Assembly (NCBI RefSeq): GCF_024198175.1
Contig: NZ_JAJVKV010000024.1
Span: 61,636-125,635 of the forward strand
DNA length: 64,000 nucleotides
Reading direction: 5' to 3'
From: Pyxidicoccus xibeiensis
Lineage (GTDB): Bacteria; Myxococcota; Myxococcia; Myxococcales; Myxococcaceae
Shown here: one piece after another, positions 60,862-64,000 of the stretch
Position numbering within the stretch: position 1 is the first letter of the stretch
Layout: each line of letters begins with the position of its first letter
The notes under the pieces: model-generated
Told to the model about the DNA's origin: nothing
Seen by the model: the letters and a program-made list of their open reading frames with translations, nothing else
Databases searched by the model: none
Translations under genes and position numbers: made by a program

Positions 60862-61623
60862 TCACCGCTTGTTCTTCCGGGCCCCCGGGCGCTCGGTGTC
60901 GTCGCGCTGGCCAAGCGACTTCTGGAGCTCGTCCGCGGCTCGCAGCTCGGGTTGGAGTTGCTTGCGCTCCGCACCCGTCAGGGAGAGCCCCTGGAGTTCG
61001 GCGCGCAGGGCCTGGGCGCGCTCGGGGTCCCCCAGCGCCAGGGCCAGCTCCATTCGGGCGGCAAGCGCCCGGGCACGCTCGAGGGGAGTGGCAGGCTCGT
61101 TCCGAGCAAGCGCCACGTCGAGGACCTTCGCGGCCGCGGCGTCGTCTGTCTTGAAGTCGCGCAGCCGGGCCGCCGCGTCCAGCGCCTTGGCCAGCCGGGA
61201 GCGGGGCCCCTGGACGCTGTCGGGTTCGACGTAGGCGGGCTGAGGTTCCCCCCTCCGGACGAAGATGATGGAGTTGCCGTTCGGGTCGGTCAGGGTGAAG
61301 CGGGTCTGTCCCTTCCTCATCCGGCTGATGCGGGGGATGCCGGTGATGGGCACCTTGTTGTACGTCTGTCTCAAGGCTCCGGCGAAGGTCTGGTGCAGCT
61401 CCTCGACCTCGTCGACCACCACCAGGCAGGTGCTGTAGGCCCGGGCCGGCTCCAATCCCTTGAGGCCGAAGAAGTGCAGGTCGCAGCCGGATTGATGGAG
61501 GGCCGCGTACGGATTCGGCGCGGTCTGCCGGTGCGTCACCTCGAAGCCCAGGTGCCGATAGAAGTCCAGGGTCTCCCCGAGAGAGACACAAGGAAGCAGG
61601 GGGATTGCCGTCGCGCCCTTCAT
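60862..61623 (-). CDS. VOC/glyoxalase-like protein with helical C-terminal extension
   Basis: 253 residues. The first 125 are a vicinal-oxygen-chelate domain (IPLLPCVSLGETLDFYRHLG, SGCDLHFFGLKGLEPARAYS, TRFTLTDPNGNSIIFVRRGE) as in bleomycin-binding or glyoxalase proteins. The last 120 are helical and rich in Ala, Arg and Glu, with TPR-like spacing. It overlaps the MarR gene by 4 bp, so the pair is co-expressed; a ligand-binding or detoxification role is likely. No catalytic metal set could be confirmed. Confidence 0.8.
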   Translation of the reverse strand: MKGATAIPLLPCVSLGETLDFYRHLGFEVTHRQTAPNPYAALHQSGCDLHFFGLKGLEPARAYSTCLVVVDEVEELHQTFAGALRQTYNKVPITGIPRISRMRKGQTRFTLTDPNGNSIIFVRRGEPQPAYVEPDSVQGPRSRLAKALDAAARLRDFKTDDAAAAKVLDVALARNEPATPLERARALAARMELALALGDPERAQALRAELQGLSLTGAERKQLQPELRAADELQKSLGQRDDTERPGARKNKR

Positions 61624-62102
61624 GTGGATGCTCCTGTCCGTCCAGCGTGGGTTGTTGCGGTGTCGTCCTCCAGGCGCTTTCGGACTTCGCGAAGCCCCTC
61701 CAGCGCTGCCTGGAGGGCCCGCGAGTCGATGGCCGCGCCGGTCCGGTTCGCCCAGGTCGCATGGCGCGCCTCCACCTTCCGGAGCGCCTCGCGCCCCTTC
61801 TCCGTCATTGCGATGAGCTTCGCGCGGCGGTGGTGGGGGTTCTCCACGTACTCGACGAACCCATCCCGCTCCAGCGCGTCCGCGGTCTGCTGCACGCTCT
61901 GACGGGTGAGCCCCATGAGACGGGCCACGTTCGCGACGGGCGCCGGCTCGTGGTCCACCACGCCGAGGATCTGCCAGCGAGCGCTGCTGAGACCGACAGG
62001 TTCGGTCAGCCGATCGCCGGCCTCGAGCACCAGGCCATTGACCCGAAACACCTCGAGCACCAGTTCCGTGAACAGCGCTCCCACTTCCGTAGGCTTCGCC
62101 AT
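61620..62102 (-). CDS. MarR-family transcriptional regulator
   Basis: 160 residues from the ATG at 62100-62102 (MAKPTEVGALFTEL); an ATG at 62106-62108 is equally possible. The winged helix is VANVARLMGLTRQSVQQTAD with ALERDGFVEYVENPHHRRAK as the beta wing. It likely represses its own promoter and the VOC gene; the operator is the TGACAG cluster at 62112-62137. No ribosome site precedes the start, which suggests a leaderless transcript. Confidence 0.88.
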   Translation of the reverse strand: MAKPTEVGALFTELVLEVFRVNGLVLEAGDRLTEPVGLSSARWQILGVVDHEPAPVANVARLMGLTRQSVQQTADALERDGFVEYVENPHHRRAKLIAMTEKGREALRKVEARHATWANRTGAAIDSRALQAALEGLREVRKRLEDDTATTHAGRTGAST

Positions 62103-62111
62103 GGACATGTA

Positions 62112-62137
62112 TCTGTCATGGTGACAGGTACCTGTCA
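62112..62137 (-). promoter_or_regulatory. MarR operator and promoter region
   Basis: TGACAGGTACCTGTCA (62122-62137) is a perfect 16-bp palindrome. A further half-site makes CTGTCATGGTGACAG just downstream, so three TGACAG half-sites are packed together. On the minus strand TTGACA (62134-62139) serves as a -35 element inside the palindrome, with a possible AGATAC-like -10 about 18 bp on. Binding by MarR would block its own promoter. Confidence 0.7.
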
Positions 62138-62286
62138 ATCGACGGGTTCGTGTGGTTGGCCGGGGCTTCGATCACGGTTCCACGCAGGAGTGCGGGAGCT
62201 CTCTCGCCTGCCCGGGCTGCCTCCCGTCGTGTTGCCATGAGGCGGCAGGTCCGGAGCCTGGAGCGTGACCAACCTCAGCCTGTTCC

Positions 62287-63054
62287 ATGGATCTGCTCGT
62301 GCCGCCCTCATCCCCACCAGAGCGCCGCTCCATCGGATGCGCGGGCTGGAGCCTGTCGAGCGCGGTGGCGGAGCACTTCCCCACGACGGGCAGCCACCTG
62401 GAGCGGTATGCGCGCGTCTTCCCCGCCGTGGAGATCAACTCCTCCTTCTACCGGCCTCACCTCCCGGGCACCTATGCGCGCTGGCGTGACAGCGTCCCGT
62501 CGGCGTTCCGCTTCTCGGTAAAGGTTCCCAAGGTCATCACCCACGAGCGGCGCCTTCGTGACTTCCAGGAGCCCCTCGAACGCTTCCTGGGAGAGGTGGG
62601 GCACCTGGAGGAGAAGCTGGGCTGTCTGCTCGTGCAACTCCCACCCAGCCTCGTCCTCGAGCCCGAGACGGCTCGCAGCTTCCTTGGTGAGCTCCGCTCA
62701 CGGACCGCTGTCGACATCATGTGCGAGCCCCGGCATCCGACCTGGTTCTCGGAGGAGGGCTGGAGACTGATGGCGGACCATCGCGTCGGCTTCGTGCGAG
62801 CGGACCCGGCCGCCGTGCGCGCCACGCAGCCCCCGGACGGGCAGTTCGTGTACTTCCGGCTGCACGGCTCACCGAAGATCTATTACTCGGAGTACTCCGA
62901 GTCCTATCTGGATGCGCTCGCCGAGCACATCGTGGAGCACGAACGGGCGGGTCGACACGTGTGGTGCATCTTCGACAACACGGCGAGTGGAGCGGCTGTA
63001 CCCAATGCGCTCTCCTTGCTGCACCGGGAAGTGTCGCGCGTTTCGCCGCGTTGA
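62287..63054 (+). CDS. DUF72 (YecE-like) protein
   Basis: 255 residues with the DUF72 TIM-barrel: IGCAGWSLSSAVAEHFPTTG, YARVFPAVEINSSFYRPHLP, FRFSVKVPKVITHERRLRDF, CLLVQLPPSLVLEPETARSF and YFRLHGSPKIYYSEYSESYL. The family is widespread, without an assigned function. The ATG at 62287 has no clear ribosome site. It is divergent from the MarR gene. Confidence 0.88.
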   Translation: MDLLVPPSSPPERRSIGCAGWSLSSAVAEHFPTTGSHLERYARVFPAVEINSSFYRPHLPGTYARWRDSVPSAFRFSVKVPKVITHERRLRDFQEPLERFLGEVGHLEEKLGCLLVQLPPSLVLEPETARSFLGELRSRTAVDIMCEPRHPTWFSEEGWRLMADHRVGFVRADPAAVRATQPPDGQFVYFRLHGSPKIYYSEYSESYLDALAEHIVEHERAGRHVWCIFDNTASGAAVPNALSLLHREVSRVSPR

Positions 63055-63155
63055 CACCAATGCGAGGGACGGATGCCTCGTCCGATGAAGCCGCGGGCCG
63101 GAACAGGGCTTCGGGTCATCGAAAGGGGTGGGAAGAAGGGGTCGGCTGGAAGCGG

Positions 63156-63183
63156 TTGACTCAAGACCCGGCGGTGGTAGAAG
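63156..63183 (+). promoter_or_regulatory. rrn promoter P1
   Basis: -35 TTGACT at 63156-63161, 16-bp spacer, -10-like TAGAAG at 63178-63183, then a G+C-rich discriminator. Confidence 0.8.
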
Positions 63184-63267
63184 CCGCGCCCCCGCTCGAA
63201 AGAGCTCCTGACCGGAAGTGGCAGTCAGGCGGCAAGAAGGTGGGAACGAAGAGTCGACTGGAAGCGG

Positions 63268-63295
63268 TTGACTCGAAACGCGGTGGTGGTAGAAG
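63268..63295 (+). promoter_or_regulatory. rrn promoter P2
   Basis: -35 TTGACT at 63268-63273, 16-bp spacer, TAGAAG at 63290-63295, discriminator CCGCGCCCC. Confidence 0.8.
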
Positions 63296-63377
63296 CCGCG
63301 CCCCCGCTCGAAGGGCTGCCTGGTTGGAAGACGGCCAGCGGGTGGGAGAAGTGGGAAGAAAGAGTCGACTGAAGCAG

Positions 63378-63405
63378 TTGACTCAAGACGCGGCGGTGGT
63401 AGAAG
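63378..63405 (+). promoter_or_regulatory. rrn promoter P3
   Basis: -35 TTGACT at 63378-63383, 16-bp spacer, TAGAAG at 63400-63405, discriminator CCGCGCCCC. Confidence 0.8.
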
Positions 63406-63489
63406 CCGCGCCCCCGCTCGAAGGGCTGCCTGGCAAGCAGGAGTTTCCAGGTGGCTGCGGAAGAGGGAACAAGAGTCGGCAGGAAGCGG

Positions 63490-63517
63490 TTGACTCGAAA
63501 CGCGGTGGTGGTAGAAG
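63490..63517 (+). promoter_or_regulatory. rrn promoter P4
   Basis: -35 TTGACT at 63490-63495, 16-bp spacer, TAGAAG at 63512-63517, discriminator CCGCGCCCC. Confidence 0.8.
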
Positions 63518-63612
63518 CCGCGCCCCTCACACGGAAGCCCGCGCACTGGCGCGGAAGGCACTTCCGGGTGGGCAGCAGGAACAAGACGGAATATGGCGGT
63601 CGACGAAGCGAG

Positions 63613-63640
63613 TTGACAGAAGACGCGGCGGTGGTAGAAG
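63613..63640 (+). promoter_or_regulatory. rrn promoter P5
   Basis: -35 TTGACA at 63613-63618 (consensus), 16-bp spacer, TAGAAG at 63635-63640, discriminator CCGCGCCCC. Confidence 0.82.
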
Positions 63641-63713
63641 CCGCGCCCCGACAAAGGGTAGCCCGAGAGTCGCAGCGCGGGCAGCACGGTCGGGAAAGTC
63701 AACGAAGCAGCGG

Positions 63714-63743
63714 TTGACACGGGAGGCGGCGAAGCGGTAGAAG
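63714..63743 (+). promoter_or_regulatory. rrn promoter P6
   Basis: -35 TTGACA at 63714-63719 (consensus), 18-bp spacer, TAGAAG at 63738-63743, discriminator CCGCGCCCC. Confidence 0.8.
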
Positions 63744-63825
63744 CCGCGCCCCCTCGGAAGAAACAGCGGAAGCCACTGGGCGGCGCTGAAGACTCCGAGA
63801 GGCCGCAAGGACGCGAAAGTCGAAG

Positions 63826-63854
63826 TTGACAACGGACGCGGACTTGAATAGAAG
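63826..63854 (+). promoter_or_regulatory. rrn promoter P7, closest to the 16S gene
   Basis: -35 TTGACA at 63826-63831 (consensus), 17-bp spacer, TAGAAG at 63849-63854. The spacer end (CTTGAA) is more AT-rich and the discriminator differs from P1-P6, so this copy may be the strongest or differently regulated. Confidence 0.82.
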
Positions 63855-63904
63855 CTGCGGCCCCGCCGGTTGGAAACGGCAGGCGGCAGGAAGCAAACAG
63901 TAGC

Positions 63905-64000
63905 AAAAAGTCGCGGGTGGTACAAGCGACTCGGTCTTTGAAAACCAAATAGCAAGCCTAAGTAGAAGACAGATTGCGGAAACCGCAGTCAATTCTTTGA
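63905..64000 (+). promoter_or_regulatory. rRNA leader with boxB/boxA-like antitermination signals
   Basis: GTCGC (63910-63914) and GCGAC (63926-63930) form a boxB-like hairpin, followed by GGTCTTTGAAAA at 63933-63944, which resembles boxA. A small hairpin TGCGGAAACCGCA lies at 63975-63987. The window ends in a CAATTCTTTGA stretch of the kind found shortly before 16S rRNA genes. The 16S gene itself is not in the window, so its presence is inferred. Confidence 0.65.

Larger units (their letters stand above)
63156..63854 (+). repeat. Seven tandem rRNA-type promoters, about 110 bp apart
   Basis: Seven copies of TTGAC(T/A), a 16-18 bp spacer and TAGAAG occur at mean spacing of about 111 bp. The first six continue as TAGAAGCCGCGCCCC, the last as TAGAAGCTGCGGCCCC. 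The G+C-rich stretch after each -10 is typical of stringently controlled rRNA promoters. No open reading frame is convincing in 63055-64000. Confidence 0.9.

Noticed and set aside
63055..63950. Open frames running through the promoter repeats
   Set aside because: Repeats of promoter elements keep several frames open on both strands; no frame has protein-like composition.

Overview
The window is a high-GC delta-proteobacterial (myxobacterial) chromosome segment, most likely from the Myxococcaceae (Myxococcus, Corallococcus or Pyxidicoccus). This rests on a myxochelin-type catechol siderophore operon, many signalling proteins with FHA, GAF, cyclase and cyclic-nucleotide domains, a C-A-PCP-C peptide synthetase cluster, myxobacterial-looking lipoproteins, and third-position G/C bias that leaves long open antisense frames behind nearly every real gene. 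The genus cannot be fixed from sequence reading alone.

Layout. 1-4.4 kb: mxcC, D, E and the 5' part of mxcF (catechol siderophore, minus strand) with two Fur-box-like sites. 4.5-12 kb: a cyclic-nucleotide signalling island with two class III cyclases, a TPR protein, a Crp-family regulator and a double cNMP-binding protein; two near-identical TGTGA-N6-TCACT palindromes precede the regulator and the double sensor. 12-20 kb: FadL-like porin, YdbS/YdbT bPH-domain pair, an unknown two-gene membrane operon, an ADOP-type permease and an MBL-fold hydrolase. 20-28.6 kb: PlsC-like acyltransferase, an ACP / CFA-type methyltransferase / fatty-acyl-AMP ligase operon, a lipoprotein with one CXXCH motif, a methyltransferase, an ankyrin protein and malate dehydrogenase. 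29.2-38.7 kb: a biosynthetic cluster of an NRPS (C-A-PCP-C, valine-like code), an alpha-oxoamine synthase, a CitE/HpcH-type lyase/aldolase, a MaoC hydratase and an MDR reductase, with a convergent ornithine-cyclodeaminase-family gene. 38.8-49 kb: metallopeptidase/ATP-grasp pair, guanidine-III riboswitch plus gdx (sugE), a small RelE/ParE-like protein behind a sigma-54-like promoter, response regulator, hydrolase, chemoreceptor, MFS carrier, polyprenyl synthase, GbsR-type regulator and a cyclotransferase-like protein. 49-63 kb: a 928-residue protein of unknown function, two very small genes, a degenerate intergenic repeat, class A beta-lactamase, DHA2 exporter, molybdenum hydroxylase pair, lipoprotein, LigB-type dioxygenase, VOC/MarR pair and a DUF72 protein. 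63.1-64 kb: seven tandem rRNA-type promoters about 110 bp apart and an rRNA leader; the 16S gene should start just past the right edge.

How genes work together. The best candidate for an undescribed system is the 29.2-37.5 kb cluster. AONS + aldolase + MaoC dehydratase + reductase is the enzyme set known to build the carbonylmethylene (ketomethylene) peptide-bond isostere of ketomemicin-type pseudopeptides. Here it sits downstream of an NRPS whose last domain is a condensation domain with no following A or PCP, which could join an acyl-valyl thioester to a free pseudodipeptide amine. Other coherent circuits are Fur-controlled siderophore synthesis, a cAMP/Crp circuit, guanidine-controlled Gdx export, a self-regulated MarR/VOC pair, and an rRNA promoter array with G+C-rich discriminators typical of stringent control.
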